From the IMG/VR virus record IMGVR_UViG_3300008122_000002, positions 1 to 49,972 of that record: DNA of 49,972 nucleotides; one strand, given 5' to 3'. The position numbers and the translations under genes were made by a program. How positions within the stretch are numbered: the first letter of the stretch is position 1; each line of letters begins with the position of its first letter. This document shows, in pieces, positions 15,454 to 23,866 of this stretch. The notes beneath the pieces were generated by a model that was given only the letters and a program-made list of their open reading frames with translations, had not been told where the DNA came from and ran no database searches. The stretch is from a virus.

Positions 15454-15510
15454 CACCTAATTGCAAAAAATAATGTGATACACTGCACGTATGAATGCAG
15501 AGGCTGAACA

Positions 15511-16905
15511 ATGACCAAACGCACAAACCTGGACGGCTTGATTAACGTCGCATCGGGTCTCGGGACGCACAAATCCAAGCGCTCGCACAATCAGTTCCAG
15601 TACGGGCTGATGAACGATTACGCCTCTCTCGAAGCCGCATACCAGTCGAACTGGTTAGCCAGGCAGATCGTCGAAGTCCCTGCCGAGGACATGACGCGGG
15701 AGTGGCGATCGTTCAAGTGTGACGACGCCGATCTGATTCGCATCGAAGAAGACCGTCTCGGCATCCCGGTGTACACGAACGAAGCGCTCGCATGGGCGAG
15801 ACTGTTCGGTGGTGGCGGCATGCTCATGCTCACTGGCCAGGATCTTACCAAGCCGCTCGACGTGAACCGTATCCGCAAAGGCGATTTGGAGCGCGTGCTG
15901 GTGTTCGACCGCTACGACCTATCGCCCATGACGTTGAACACCTGGAACGTACTGGCGCGCAATTACCTGATGCCCGAGTTCTACGCGCTGGTAGGCGGTC
16001 AGCAGCAGGTGCATTGGACGCATGTTGTGCGCTTTCACGGCGCACGCCTACCGCGTCGCCAGCGTGCGCTCACATACGGCTGGGGCGACTCGGAGTTGAG
16101 GAAATGCCTCGACGACATTATGGACATTGTGGCGTCCAAGGACGGTATTGCCGAACTGATGCAAGAGGCGAACGTCGATGTCATCACGCGTGAAGGATTG
16201 AGTGAAGAACTTGCCAGTGATCAAGACGGTACGATTATCGATCGTTTCGCACTGTATGCCCGCCTTAAATCCAACGTAAACCTGGGGCTGCTGGACGGCG
16301 ACGAGAAGTACGAACGGAAAACGCTTGACCTGAGCGGTGTCGCACCTGTTATCGAAACACTCATGACGTGGATCTCGGGCGCGGCTGACATCCCTGTGAC
16401 GCGACTGTTCGGTACGAGCGCCAAGGGGCTCAACGCCACGGGTGAAGGGGATCTGACAAATTACTACAACTCCATTGGCTCAAAGCAGCTTACGCAGCTT
16501 GACCCGGCGATGCGCCAGCTGGATGAGGTGTTGGTACGCTCCGCGCTCGGTCATTGGCCAGAGGATTTCAACTACAAGTGGAACCCGCTTCGACAGCCGA
16601 GCGCGAAAGAGATTGCCGACGCGGCTCGCACCCGTATGGAAACCGATATTGGTTATCTGGATGCCGGTGTTGTACAGGTATCGCAGATCCAGCGCAACCT
16701 CCAGGCGGCTGAGGAGTATCAGTTCGAAGAGGAGGATATCGAGAAGCTGGAAGGCATGGAAGATGTGACCATGTTTGAAGATCCGACGCCCGAGGAAGAT
16801 CCGGCCAACACTCCGCGCATTGGGACGGGTGACTATCTCGCGGCGTTCGGGCAAATGGTTCAGGACGGTATTGATCCAGGCGCAGCGGTCGCAGCGTTGC
16901 GCTAG
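15511..16905 (+). CDS. portal protein (DUF1073 family)
   Basis: 464 residues of the DUF1073 (HI1409-type) portal family. Diagnostic stretches: WLARQIVEVPAEDMTREWR near residue 50, ARLFGGGGMLML, VVRFHGARLP, DIPVTRLFGTSAKGLNATGEGD and a C-terminal acidic tail. It forms the dodecameric ring at the portal vertex through which TerL packages DNA and to which the neck attaches. Start at 15511 has GAGG seven bases upstream. A terminator follows directly, so the next rightward gene needs its own transcription or readthrough. Confidence 0.9.
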   Translation: MTKRTNLDGLINVASGLGTHKSKRSHNQFQYGLMNDYASLEAAYQSNWLARQIVEVPAEDMTREWRSFKCDDADLIRIEEDRLGIPVYTNEALAWARLFGGGGMLMLTGQDLTKPLDVNRIRKGDLERVLVFDRYDLSPMTLNTWNVLARNYLMPEFYALVGGQQQVHWTHVVRFHGARLPRRQRALTYGWGDSELRKCLDDIMDIVASKDGIAELMQEANVDVITREGLSEELASDQDGTIIDRFALYARLKSNVNLGLLDGDEKYERKTLDLSGVAPVIETLMTWISGAADIPVTRLFGTSAKGLNATGEGDLTNYYNSIGSKQLTQLDPAMRQLDEVLVRSALGHWPEDFNYKWNPLRQPSAKEIADAARTRMETDIGYLDAGVVQVSQIQRNLQAAEEYQFEEEDIEKLEGMEDVTMFEDPTPEEDPANTPRIGTGDYLAAFGQMVQDGIDPGAAVAALR

Positions 16906-16911
16906 ACGTAG

Positions 16912-16939
16912 AAACGCCCCTCAACAGTGAGGGGCGTTT
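16912..16939. terminator. terminator after the portal gene
   Basis: AAACGCCCCTCA-ACAG-TGAGGGGCGTTT, 12-bp stem. Serves the portal gene and, read leftward, 16948-17754. Confidence 0.8.
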
Positions 16940-16947
16940 AGCTTTGG

Positions 16948-17754
16948 TTAGAGTTTGCGGAGGTCTTTTGCCGAAATGTACTGATTCACCCCGTTACGTT
17001 CACGCTCGTACGCACTATCCCCAATGGTAGATAGTCTCACCATTGTCACAATATCCCCTATATTGAAGTTGTGTTTCGGATATGTGACACCCACTACTTT
17101 AAACATATCCCCAACTTTCCACGTCGACGTATCTACCACCGACACATCTCCCCAACCCGCAGCAACTAGCGCCACCTCGACCGCTGCTTTCGCATCGCGT
17201 TGCGCCTGTTCCAGACGTTCCAGCTCGGTGCGGGTGAACTCGACGGCGCGGGTCGCTTCGGTGTGGATCTGGATCAGTTGTTCGATGGTGGGTGATATTG
17301 GCGTATTCATGAATGCACCGACACCCCTTTCAAGGAATGAACCGCAGTCTGTAATCCAGTCGTTTGCTGTATATTCTGGGGGAATCCAATTACTACGTCT
17401 CGCGGATTCACACAGTTGATCATACGTCAACTGTACTAAGTCTACGGTTACATTCGACGGGTCATCCGCCGGCACCGGTGCGGGCGTTACGCTCGCGACG
17501 TATTCGAGATATTCTTCGCGGGTCAGCTTGGTGCTGTAGTATTGGGTGATGGGTTTGGCGGTGGTGACGTCCTGATAATCCGTGTCGAATTCATTACGCA
17601 CCCAACCAGCGACGCAACAATAAAGATCGTCATTGGTGTATACGCGTACCCATCCACTCTTATCCTGCACCGCGACCACGTACTTCTCAGACCATTTCGC
17701 CCCGCTCGCACGGATAATTTCGGCCAATTGCTGCTTGCTCTTCGTAAGTTTCAT
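16948..17754 (-). CDS. hypothetical accessory protein with coiled coil and SH3-like end, 268 aa
   Basis: N-terminal ~90 residues resemble the N-terminus of the neighbour 17767-18153 (short helix, G-x-x-W, V-A-x-Q/H-D, then L-T/V-T-R-E/D-E-Y/F). Residues ~150-190 form a charged helix (TEATRAVEFTRTELERLEQAQRDAKAAVEVAL). The end (TWKVGDMFKVVGV... NIGDIVTMVRL) looks like a small SH3-like barrel. Good AAGGAGAG ribosome site. It is part of a leftward three-gene cassette inserted between portal and minor head genes. Function unknown. Confidence 0.65.
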   Translation of the reverse strand: MKLTKSKQQLAEIIRASGAKWSEKYVVAVQDKSGWVRVYTNDDLYCCVAGWVRNEFDTDYQDVTTAKPITQYYSTKLTREEYLEYVASVTPAPVPADDPSNVTVDLVQLTYDQLCESARRSNWIPPEYTANDWITDCGSFLERGVGAFMNTPISPTIEQLIQIHTEATRAVEFTRTELERLEQAQRDAKAAVEVALVAAGWGDVSVVDTSTWKVGDMFKVVGVTYPKHNFNIGDIVTMVRLSTIGDSAYERERNGVNQYISAKDLRKL

Positions 17755-17766
17755 GATTTACTCTCC

Positions 17767-18153
17767 TTAGTGATCTGAATATGCGATATACGCACCGCTT
17801 CCGGCTGGGAGGAATACCCATCGACCCGGAACATACGGTTCAACGCACAATTTACATCCCGGACACTGTCCATTCGGGTAAATGGACATAAACTCATCGC
17901 GAGTTACAATTTCGCGATTCCAGGCGACATGCCATACGGCGATCTCCATCGATTCGTGTCCGGGTGCGCACTGGTACGCCGGGAACCGAACCGTGAATGC
18001 ACCGGACTGTCTCGGTTCAGATGGTACAGGCGGCACAACGTGAAAGCGCAACATACCATTCGATTGATCGTGCGCTAGGAAGTTGTACCCGTCCGGCCAC
18101 ATGATGCCGACTCTGTGCAACTCGTCAATCATTGCCGACTTGTGGTCATTCAT
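17767..18153 (-). CDS. hypothetical accessory protein, 128 aa, with C-x2-C pair
   Basis: N-terminus HKSAMIDELHRVGIMWPDGY then FLAHDQSNGMLRFHVVPPVP; a similar block starts the neighbour 16948-17754, suggesting paralogy. Near residue 100 a NGQCPGCKLCVEPYVPGRW segment could bind metal. A start at 18153 with ACACGGAGG upstream is clear. Only part of the promoter seen at 18427-18455 is repeated upstream of it. Function unknown. Confidence 0.65.
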   Translation of the reverse strand: MNDHKSAMIDELHRVGIMWPDGYNFLAHDQSNGMLRFHVVPPVPSEPRQSGAFTVRFPAYQCAPGHESMEIAVWHVAWNREIVTRDEFMSIYPNGQCPGCKLCVEPYVPGRWVFLPAGSGAYIAYSDH

Positions 18154-18165
18154 GACCGCCCCTCC

Positions 18166-18202
18166 GTGTTAAACTACAATCACACTGTAACGCTATGTGA
18201 CG
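18166..18202 (-). repeat. 37-bp direct repeat, copy 1 (promoter/leader segment)
   Basis: Identical to 18409-18445. Read leftward it contains CGTCACATAGCG, TACAGT and GTTTAACAC, but here a TTGACA box is missing upstream. Confidence 0.85.
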
Positions 18203-18204
18203 AA

Positions 18205-18393
18205 TTAGAGTCTGCCGTATCTGTAATCGGCCGTTTTACGATAGTGGGTCCGGGATAGATCGACACCCTGATCTCTGGCCTTCTTCTCGTATTCCTTATC
18301 GGCGCGCCCGCTGCGTCCTCGTCTGTTGGAATTTGCTTCTGCAACATCTGCCCAACCTTTGTGCCTTACACCATTCTTGTCATACTTACCCAT
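18205..18393 (-). CDS. small basic protein, 62 aa
   Basis: Very basic, low in hydrophobic residues: GKYDKNGVRHKGWADVAEAN then RRGRSGRADKEYEKKARDQG. Probably binds nucleic acid or is partly disordered (inference from composition). First gene of the leftward cassette after the promoter at 18427-18455; AGAGAG lies before the ATG. Not recognised. Confidence 0.6.
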   Translation of the reverse strand: MGKYDKNGVRHKGWADVAEANSNRRGRSGRADKEYEKKARDQGVDLSRTHYRKTADYRYGRL

Positions 18394-18408
18394 GATTTGC
18401 TCTCTTTA

Positions 18409-18445
18409 GTGTTAAACTACAATCACACTGTAACGCTATGTGACG
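18409..18445 (-). repeat. 37-bp direct repeat, copy 2 (promoter/leader segment)
   Basis: Identical to 18166-18202; here it forms part of a complete promoter. Confidence 0.85.
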
Positions 18446-18455
18446 GGCTTGTCAA
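18427..18455 (-). promoter_or_regulatory. leftward cassette promoter/operator
   Basis: Leftward TTGACA (18455-18450), 17 bp, TACAGT (18432-18427). Palindrome TTGAC-AAGCCC-GTCAC. The -35 box abuts the ATG of the rightward head gene at 18456. Confidence 0.65.
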
Positions 18456-19265
18456 ATGATATCAACCGGAATTCAGTACAACGTGAAGCTGCAACGCATG
18501 GTGCGTGCGATCAAGCGTGACATCGACGCAACGTTCCTACCGTTGATCAAGCTTTACGCGCCGGATTACACGATGGATGGTGCGACGGTGACGCGGGACG
18601 GGTGGGTCGAGGCGATCGCTGCGGCGCTCCAACTACTCGTCACGCGGTGGGAGAACCATCCAGGTATCGCAGCGATTGCCGGCGACTTCGTGCGCACAGC
18701 GTTCACGTCTGCGGATCGTCGCGCCATGCGTTCGATGGGTATCGACGTGTTCGGATCTTCGACCGAGATGGACGAGTACCTGCGGGCGGCGATGTATCAG
18801 AATGTCAAACTGATCAAGTCGATCCCTGCGCAGTACCTGGAGCAGGTCGGTAATATCTTGATGACTAACATGCGCATCGGCAATCGCCCGGGTTACATTG
18901 TGAAAGAGTTGCAGCAACAGTTCGGCGTGACACAGCGGCGGGCTAAGTTCATCGCCCGTGACCAATCCGCGAAGATTGCGGGCGAGGTGAGCAAGAAGCG
19001 CCAGATTGCGGCGGGATACAGTTACTTCGTATGGGTGGATAGTCACGATCAGCGTGTACGTCACAGTCATCGTGACATTGCCAACCGTGTGACCGCATAC
19101 GGTAAAGGTGTGTATCGGTGGGACGACTTGCCGGTGAATGAGCGCGGCGAGCGCATACAACCTGGATCGGATTATAATTGCCGATGCGTTGCGAAGGTTA
19201 TTAGCAATCGCAACGTAGAGCGCAACCAAGAGCGCGGGTTGACCGACCCGAACGTGTTGCGCTAG
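18456..19265 (+). CDS. minor head / head morphogenesis protein (SPP1 gp7 / Mu gpF type)
   Basis: 269 residues. The C-terminal half has the family signature: GYIVKELQQQFGVTQRRAKF (helical), ARDQSAK, then YFVWVDSHDQRVRHSHRDIA and PGSDYNCRCVAKVI. Such proteins sit inside or near the portal and help DNA ejection or capsid assembly. No good ribosome site precedes the ATG at 18456; the DNA directly upstream is the -35 box of the opposing cassette promoter. Ends with GCGCTAGACGTAGAAA, the same stretch as after the portal gene. Confidence 0.85.
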   Translation: MISTGIQYNVKLQRMVRAIKRDIDATFLPLIKLYAPDYTMDGATVTRDGWVEAIAAALQLLVTRWENHPGIAAIAGDFVRTAFTSADRRAMRSMGIDVFGSSTEMDEYLRAAMYQNVKLIKSIPAQYLEQVGNILMTNMRIGNRPGYIVKELQQQFGVTQRRAKFIARDQSAKIAGEVSKKRQIAAGYSYFVWVDSHDQRVRHSHRDIANRVTAYGKGVYRWDDLPVNERGERIQPGSDYNCRCVAKVISNRNVERNQERGLTDPNVLR

Positions 19266-19271
19266 ACGTAG

Positions 19272-19297
19272 AAAGCGCCCCAACTCGGGGCGCAATT
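19272..19297. terminator. terminator after the minor head gene
   Basis: GCGCCCC-AACTC-GGGGCGC (19275-19293). Its leftward reading is followed by TTTC, so it may mainly stop the leftward cassette 19352-20150. Confidence 0.65.
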
Positions 19298-19351
19298 GTC
19301 AGTCAATGATCAATATGACAATGAGGACGACCAGCGACATCAATACGAGTG

Positions 19352-19561
19352 TCATGGTCTACGAATAAATTCCCATTCGGTATTGTCGCTGGGATACCAT
19401 GCTAGTCCGTTCACGCCAATGAATCCCACCTCGTTCAACTCATTGTCATGTAGTACGGTCAATTCGCCGGAATGTCTCCACGACCAGCGCGGATTCGTAC
19501 TCCCCGTAATCCGTACCACGTCACCGTCTCGCAGTTCATCTAGAGTTGTCGGGTTAATCAT
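19352..19561 (-). CDS. small accessory protein, SH3-like, 69 aa
   Basis: Beta-rich: LRDGDVVRITGSTNPRWSWR, GELTVLHDNELNEVGFIGV. The spacing of G-D-x-V-x-x-x-G and the hydrophobic strands suggests a small SH3-like barrel, like 24578-24799. Start at 19561 is fixed by ATGA overlap with the membrane-protein gene upstream; GGGGAAG lies at proper distance. Function unknown. Confidence 0.6.
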   Translation of the reverse strand: MINPTTLDELRDGDVVRITGSTNPRWSWRHSGELTVLHDNELNEVGFIGVNGLAWYPSDNTEWEFIRRP

Positions 19562-19731
19562 TTCATCTTCCCCACGATCCAGCCCGCGACAGCGTGTACG
19601 CCGATAGCCAGGGCGCTTGCAATGCCCAGACCAATTGCAACATACGGCGTCAGATTCACGGCATCGTTGAATACAAACAACACCAACCAGGTGAACCATA
19701 CCGCCACGAAATAGCTAAAACGACTGTTCAT
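19558..19731 (-). CDS. small two-TM membrane protein, 57 aa
   Basis: Two hydrophobic segments: YFVAVWFTWLVLFVF (about 7-21) and YVAIGLGIASALAIGVHAVA (30-49), ending WIVGKMK. ATGA overlaps tie it to both neighbours. It could be a holin-like, superinfection-exclusion or other inner-membrane protein; the sequence does not decide. Confidence 0.65.
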   Translation of the reverse strand: MNSRFSYFVAVWFTWLVLFVFNDAVNLTPYVAIGLGIASALAIGVHAVAGWIVGKMK

Positions 19732-20150
19732 TTGTTCGACTCCTCAATTGCCTGACGTAGGTACATGCACAAATCCAGTGCTTCTTGGTACGCATCCCAC
19801 AGCGCGTTACGCCCGTTATGCGCTTTCAACGGTTCACCGTACTTTTCTTTACCGATCAGTGCTCGATTCGTGAGATCCGCGAGAACCATCCCCAGGATTG
19901 GATCACCTTTGCCGTTCGGTGCGGGTTGTTCGGCAGTGGCGGGTTGCAGGTGTGACACATGGTGAAGTAATTGCCAAGTATGCTTATTGATCACTGTTTG
20001 GTAATCCTTAGTCGTGAACCACATTTCACCCTTGAAGTTCCTAGCCCAACCCCAACCCGGACAAAGCGGTGCATCTGCAATGTCGGTAGGCCACTTGCCG
20101 TCCAGACGCTCGACTAGGAATTGCATTGCTTGTTCGCGTGTGTAAGTCAT
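19728..20150 (-). CDS. MazG-like helical C-terminal domain protein, 140 aa
   Basis: N-terminal ~60 residues: REQAMQFLVERLDGKWPTDI then PGWGWARNFKGEMWF. After a Pro/Ala linker, residues ~83-135 (LGMVLADLTNRALIGKEKYG ... GRNALWDAYQEALDLCMYLR) look like the helix bundle of phage MazG-like or nucleotide pyrophosphohydrolase-type proteins (K-Y-G, then D-A-Y-Q-E-A-L-D). An activity on NTPs is possible but not shown. First gene of a leftward three-gene cassette; AGAGAGG precedes the start. Confidence 0.6.
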   Translation of the reverse strand: MTYTREQAMQFLVERLDGKWPTDIADAPLCPGWGWARNFKGEMWFTTKDYQTVINKHTWQLLHHVSHLQPATAEQPAPNGKGDPILGMVLADLTNRALIGKEKYGEPLKAHNGRNALWDAYQEALDLCMYLRQAIEESNK

Positions 20151-20155
20151 AAATA

Positions 20156-20184
20156 TTGCCTCTCTGTGTATTGATTGTTATCAT
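20156..20184 (+). promoter_or_regulatory. candidate late promoter giving a near-leaderless mRNA
   Basis: TTGCCT (20156-20161), 17-bp spacer, TATCAT (20179-20184), then 6 bases to the ATG at 20191. Transcription would start at or next to the start codon, and no Shine-Dalgarno is present. Confidence 0.5.
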
Positions 20185-20190
20185 GCGCTT

Positions 20191-21354
20191 ATGAAAGCAC
20201 TGATTTGCGACCGCGCAAGCCATAAGATCACTCATCGTGAATATACCGATGAGGGCTTTTTGCGCGTTCCCGGCACTGTTGCCCGTGTCGGTATTCAGCA
20301 GTATCTCGCCCGTGAGCTGGGTCTACCCGGCGACCCCAACCGCATCGTTAACGTCTACCGCCCGCCCGAAGAAGTGTTTCACGCTGATTCGCTTACCTCG
20401 TTTGATGGCGTTGATGTAACAATAAACCACCCTGACGCGCTTGTCAACAGTAGTAACTACAAGAATGTCACAGCGGGTGTCGTGCGCGGTTCGGGGCGTG
20501 TCGATGGCGACTTCATCGTCTGCGATCTGATCGTTAAAGACCGGCAGGCCATCGACGCGATCAACTCCGGCAAGTGCGAGCTGTCGGCAGGTTATACGGC
20601 AGTATACGACGCGCAAGAAGGCGTCACGCCCCAGGGCGAGCGTTACGAGTTTATCCAGCGGGAAATTCGCATCAACCATGTTGCCTTGGTAGACAAGGCG
20701 CGTGCTGGTGCGAATGCCCGAGTTTTTGACCACAGCAACGACGAGGTAAGACCGATGACCCATAAAGTCATGCTCGACTCGGGCCGCACCGTGGAAATTG
20801 CAGACGAGGCAGCAGCGTTGCTCGTCGGTGATACCATCGATCGCCTGAAAAAATCCGTTGCGGACGCAGAAGCGAAGGCCGAGAAAGCCCAAGCAGCCGC
20901 AGACGCAGCGAAAGAACAACTGGAAGAAGCCCGCCAGCTGACCAGCGATTCCGCCATCCAGGCACGAGTAAAATCGATTGCCACGGTGCAAGCCAAAGCC
21001 CAACGCATCGCTGGCGAATCGTTCACTTGCGACAGCGTGGACACTGTAGAGATCGCCCGCGCCGCGATGAAAATCGCACGTCCCAAAGTCGATTGGTCGG
21101 ACAAGTCCGCTGCATACGTCCAAGCTGCTTTCGATGCCAAGATTGAAGAGATCGAGGAAGAGAAGGAAGAAGAGGATGAGACCAATGACGCGGGCGGCGT
21201 CGGCAAGATGCGCAAGACCGGTGATATGGCGACTATCGTCGCACAGTTGGCACAATTGGCTAAAGATGGTGCTGGCACTGCGACCACGGACAGTGCGCCG
21301 GTAGTATCCCGCGCCCAAGCGAATTTCCTGAAACGCACCGGTAAAGGGGCTTAA
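20191..21354 (+). CDS. DUF2213 capsid maturation protease/scaffold
   Basis: 387 residues. Residues 1-180 are DUF2213: EYTDEGFLRVPGTVARVGIQ, a V-Y-R-P-P-E-E-V-F motif, VDVTINHPDALV, GKCELSAGYTAVYD and INHVALVDKARAG. The C-terminal half is scaffold-like: a long coiled coil (DAEAKAEKAQAAADAAKEQLEEAR) and an acidic stretch (EEIEEEKEEEDE). In related myophages this protein precedes cement and capsid genes, as here, and probably guides procapsid assembly. No ribosome site precedes the ATG; see the promoter at 20156-20184. Confidence 0.85.
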   Translation: MKALICDRASHKITHREYTDEGFLRVPGTVARVGIQQYLARELGLPGDPNRIVNVYRPPEEVFHADSLTSFDGVDVTINHPDALVNSSNYKNVTAGVVRGSGRVDGDFIVCDLIVKDRQAIDAINSGKCELSAGYTAVYDAQEGVTPQGERYEFIQREIRINHVALVDKARAGANARVFDHSNDEVRPMTHKVMLDSGRTVEIADEAAALLVGDTIDRLKKSVADAEAKAEKAQAAADAAKEQLEEARQLTSDSAIQARVKSIATVQAKAQRIAGESFTCDSVDTVEIARAAMKIARPKVDWSDKSAAYVQAAFDAKIEEIEEEKEEEDETNDAGGVGKMRKTGDMATIVAQLAQLAKDGAGTATTDSAPVVSRAQANFLKRTGKGA

Positions 21355-21356
21355 TT

Positions 21357-21851
21357 ATGACGGGTATTGTGCAGGCCTCCTACGGCCTCAACCACGGCCC
21401 CGCGTGGGTCGGTATGATCGCGGATGGCCAACTGTCCAACGTAGTCAGCAAGATCAACAACGACACTGTGACTATTCAGTACGGTAAAGCCGTTGTGCGC
21501 GATGGTACGGCTGGCGGCGCGAAACTTCCGGTTGCAGGCAGTGTGACCGCTGACATCATCGGCGTAGCGGTGCGCGAACTGAACCGCGCATACACCGACG
21601 GTAGTACCTTCGGCGCTGTGATCGATAAGGACTTCAGCGTGATGACCGTCGGCACCATCTGGGTGACCGTGGCCGAAGCTGTAGCGATTAACGATCCGGC
21701 GTTCGTGCGTGTCGGCGCAACCCAGACCGGCGACTTCTGTAAGACCGCTGGTACCGGTGCGACCCTGGCCGTAGCGATGACCGGCGCTAAATTCCTCACC
21801 GCCGCTACCGCTGGCAACCTGGCTAAACTGTCCATCGTCGTAGGGGGCTAA
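21357..21851 (+). CDS. capsid cement/decoration protein (structural cement type)
   Basis: 164 residues between the DUF2213 protein and the capsid protein, the standard place for the cement protein. Beta-rich with features of the family: an early G-x-A-W-x-G-M-I-A-D, central AVRELNRAYTDGSTFGAVID and VGTIWVTVAEAVAINDPAFV, and a C-terminal GAKFLTAATAGNLAKLSI. It would bind the outside of the capsid lattice and stabilise it. Two bases separate it from the upstream stop. Confidence 0.8.
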   Translation: MTGIVQASYGLNHGPAWVGMIADGQLSNVVSKINNDTVTIQYGKAVVRDGTAGGAKLPVAGSVTADIIGVAVRELNRAYTDGSTFGAVIDKDFSVMTVGTIWVTVAEAVAINDPAFVRVGATQTGDFCKTAGTGATLAVAMTGAKFLTAATAGNLAKLSIVVGG

Positions 21852-21856
21852 CATAT

Positions 21857-22906
21857 ATGGCTGATAAACTCGTAACTATTGACGCGCAAACTATCGCGGG
21901 TAACCCGTGGTTGACTAAGTTCATGCGCGACGGCAATAAGGTGTCGATCCCCGAGTACATCGCGGATGCCGACGGTGGTATCGCGTTCTACATCTCGCAG
22001 CTCGCGAGCATCGAAACCACGCTGTACGAAGTTCCGTATGCGGACATCACTTATCTGGAAGATATCCCGGTCGTCGCGGGCATTCCGGAATACGCGACCC
22101 ACTGGAATTATCGCTCATACGACGGTGCGACCCTCGGTAAGTTCATCGGTGCAAACGCACAAGACTTGCCGCGCGTTGCCCAGGCCGCAAAGCTCCACCA
22201 GGTCGAGCTGGGTTACGCGGGTGTCGAGTGCTATTACACTATCGACGAACTGCGCACCACCGCTGCGATGAATATGCCGATCGACTCGATGCAGTCGGAG
22301 CTGGCATATCGTGGTTCGGAAGAACACTCGCAACGTGTGGCATACTTTGGCGATGCTGAACGCGGTATGACCGGTCTGCTCAACAGCCCGAACGTAACCA
22401 AAACCAGCGCGGCGAAGTCGTACACCACCATGAACGGTCAAGAGCTGTTTGACATGGTGAACGATGCGATCTTCTCGGTTATTAACCTGTCGAAGCGTTA
22501 TCACACTCCGAACACCGTTCTGCTGCCGCCAGACGTGTGGAAGAAGATGAACGCGACGCGTATGTTCAACTTCCCGGCTGCTACCGATACATTCGGTGAC
22601 ACCGTGATGGAGTATTTCATGAAGAACAACGCGTACACGCTGCTGACCGGCAATCAGATCGATGTGAAGATTCGCTTCCAGCTGACCGCTGCGGAACTAG
22701 CTGCGAACGGTGTGTCGAACGGTAACAAAGATCGCATTGTGGTGTACGACAAGTCGGATCGTAACCTGGCGATGGCTCGCCCGATTCCGTTCCGCATGCT
22801 CGCACCGCAGTTCACCGGCCTAGCAATTACAGTGCCAGCGGAATACAAAATTTCAGGCACTGAATATAGAATGCCTTTGTGCTGCAGCTACATTGATATG
22901 GTTTAA
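21857..22906 (+). CDS. major capsid protein (DUF2184 family)
   Basis: 349 residues of the DUF2184 (encapsulin-like, HK97-fold) family. Recognisable stretches: FYISQLASIETTLYEVPYAD, VAGIPEYATHWNYRSYDGAT, QVELGYAGVECYYTIDELR, RVAYFGDAERGMTGLLNSPN and the end PAEYKISGTEYRMPLCCSYI. Its place after DUF2213 and cement genes fits. Codon use is strongly biased (CTG, CGT, GGT), typical of a highly expressed phage gene. A terminator follows. Confidence 0.93.
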   Translation: MADKLVTIDAQTIAGNPWLTKFMRDGNKVSIPEYIADADGGIAFYISQLASIETTLYEVPYADITYLEDIPVVAGIPEYATHWNYRSYDGATLGKFIGANAQDLPRVAQAAKLHQVELGYAGVECYYTIDELRTTAAMNMPIDSMQSELAYRGSEEHSQRVAYFGDAERGMTGLLNSPNVTKTSAAKSYTTMNGQELFDMVNDAIFSVINLSKRYHTPNTVLLPPDVWKKMNATRMFNFPAATDTFGDTVMEYFMKNNAYTLLTGNQIDVKIRFQLTAAELAANGVSNGNKDRIVVYDKSDRNLAMARPIPFRMLAPQFTGLAITVPAEYKISGTEYRMPLCCSYIDMV

Positions 22907-22920
22907 CAGTAGACGCTAAT

Positions 22921-22948
22921 AAACCGCCCCAACTCGGGGCGGTTTTCT
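22921..22948. terminator. terminator after the capsid gene
   Basis: AACCGCCCC-AACTC-GGGGCGGTT followed by TTCTT; converging with the HNH gene 22948-23763. Confidence 0.8.
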
Positions 22949-23763
22949 TATCTACCACCCTTGGACAGGTTATCAAACGCCCACAGTGGTTGGAGATTAG
23001 ACAGTGCGTTCACAATTGCCGGATCTGTAATACCCTGTTTCACCATTTGAACAACTGGAACAATGTGGTCAATATGCCATTCCCCGTAGTTCTCCCAGTT
23101 CATCCCGTCTTCAAACTTCACCTCAATGTGGGATTTGAGTTGTGCTACATCGTAACCTAGTATCTCAGATGTCAGTTTTGTCTTATCGTACCCACGTTGA
23201 ACCAGTCGTCCAACCATGTTACGAATGTACGTTGATAGTTTGAAATCAAGATCATTGCGGCGACGGTTACGATAGTAATGGTTCAATTTATCGCGGTTGT
23301 TCATCTGATATATCTTCGCAGCCGCTGCTCTTTTTTCCTTATGCTTCTCATAATCTCGGCGACGTTGTTCTCTCTCTTGTTCTATATTTCGAGCATAATA
23401 ATCGCGCTTCATTTCGCGAATGCGTTCAATGTTATTCTCGCGGTATAGCTTACGCTCAAGTCTACCCGCATCACTATTGTAATACTCGCGTTTCCACGCG
23501 TTCAGTTCTTCACGATGTTCCTCTCTGTACGTAGCTTTCTTTTCCAATAGTACATCCCTATTCTCGTAGTAATACCTACGATTCACCGCTTTAGAGCGTT
23601 CCGGATCGTCCGCTTTCCACTTGGCAACACGATCGCGAACACATTGTGCGCACTTACCATCGTTTACATATCGTTCCGAGTCGTGACCCTGCTTGCAGGG
23701 TTTACCCGTGTAGTAGTGTTTCAGACCTTCAGATCTCGCCGTCTTCTTGTCTATAATTTGCAT
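22948..23763 (-). CDS. HNH homing endonuclease
   Basis: 271 residues. N-terminal zinc module C23/H27/C38/C41 (KPCKQGH...GKCAQC). A long, highly charged helical spacer with near-repeats (RRYYYENRDVLLEKKATYRE, REYYNSDAGRLERKLYREN, RDYYARNIEQEREQRRRDYE) follows. The C-terminal HNH nuclease reads WHIDHIVP, then ALSNLQPL and DNLSKGG. Probably a free-standing homing endonuclease that spreads its own cassette at the capsid locus (family knowledge). Start at 23763 has GGACAGGAG upstream; a longer in-frame ATG would overlap the promoter. Own promoter at 23792-23820. Confidence 0.9.
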   Translation of the reverse strand: MQIIDKKTARSEGLKHYYTGKPCKQGHDSERYVNDGKCAQCVRDRVAKWKADDPERSKAVNRRYYYENRDVLLEKKATYREEHREELNAWKREYYNSDAGRLERKLYRENNIERIREMKRDYYARNIEQEREQRRRDYEKHKEKRAAAAKIYQMNNRDKLNHYYRNRRRNDLDFKLSTYIRNMVGRLVQRGYDKTKLTSEILGYDVAQLKSHIEVKFEDGMNWENYGEWHIDHIVPVVQMVKQGITDPAIVNALSNLQPLWAFDNLSKGGR

Positions 23764-23791
23764 ATCGCAACTCCTGTCCACTAATATGCGC

Positions 23792-23820
23792 AGACTACAC
23801 CTAGTGTACGCACCCGTCAA
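23792..23820 (-). promoter_or_regulatory. promoter of the HNH gene
   Basis: Leftward TTGACG (23820-23815), 17 bp, TAGTCT (23797-23792). The second palindrome arm is degenerate (GTACA instead of GTCAA). Confidence 0.65.
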
Positions 23821-23866
23821 CTATTTGCGGTATACTTCAACAACTCACTAACATGGAGTTAACACA

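Noticed and set aside
15438-15466. Rightward reading of the 15.44-kb palindrome as a portal promoter
   Set aside because: TTGACG is present, but 17 bp further on is TTGCAA, a poor -10. The leftward promoter on the same palindrome is much better.
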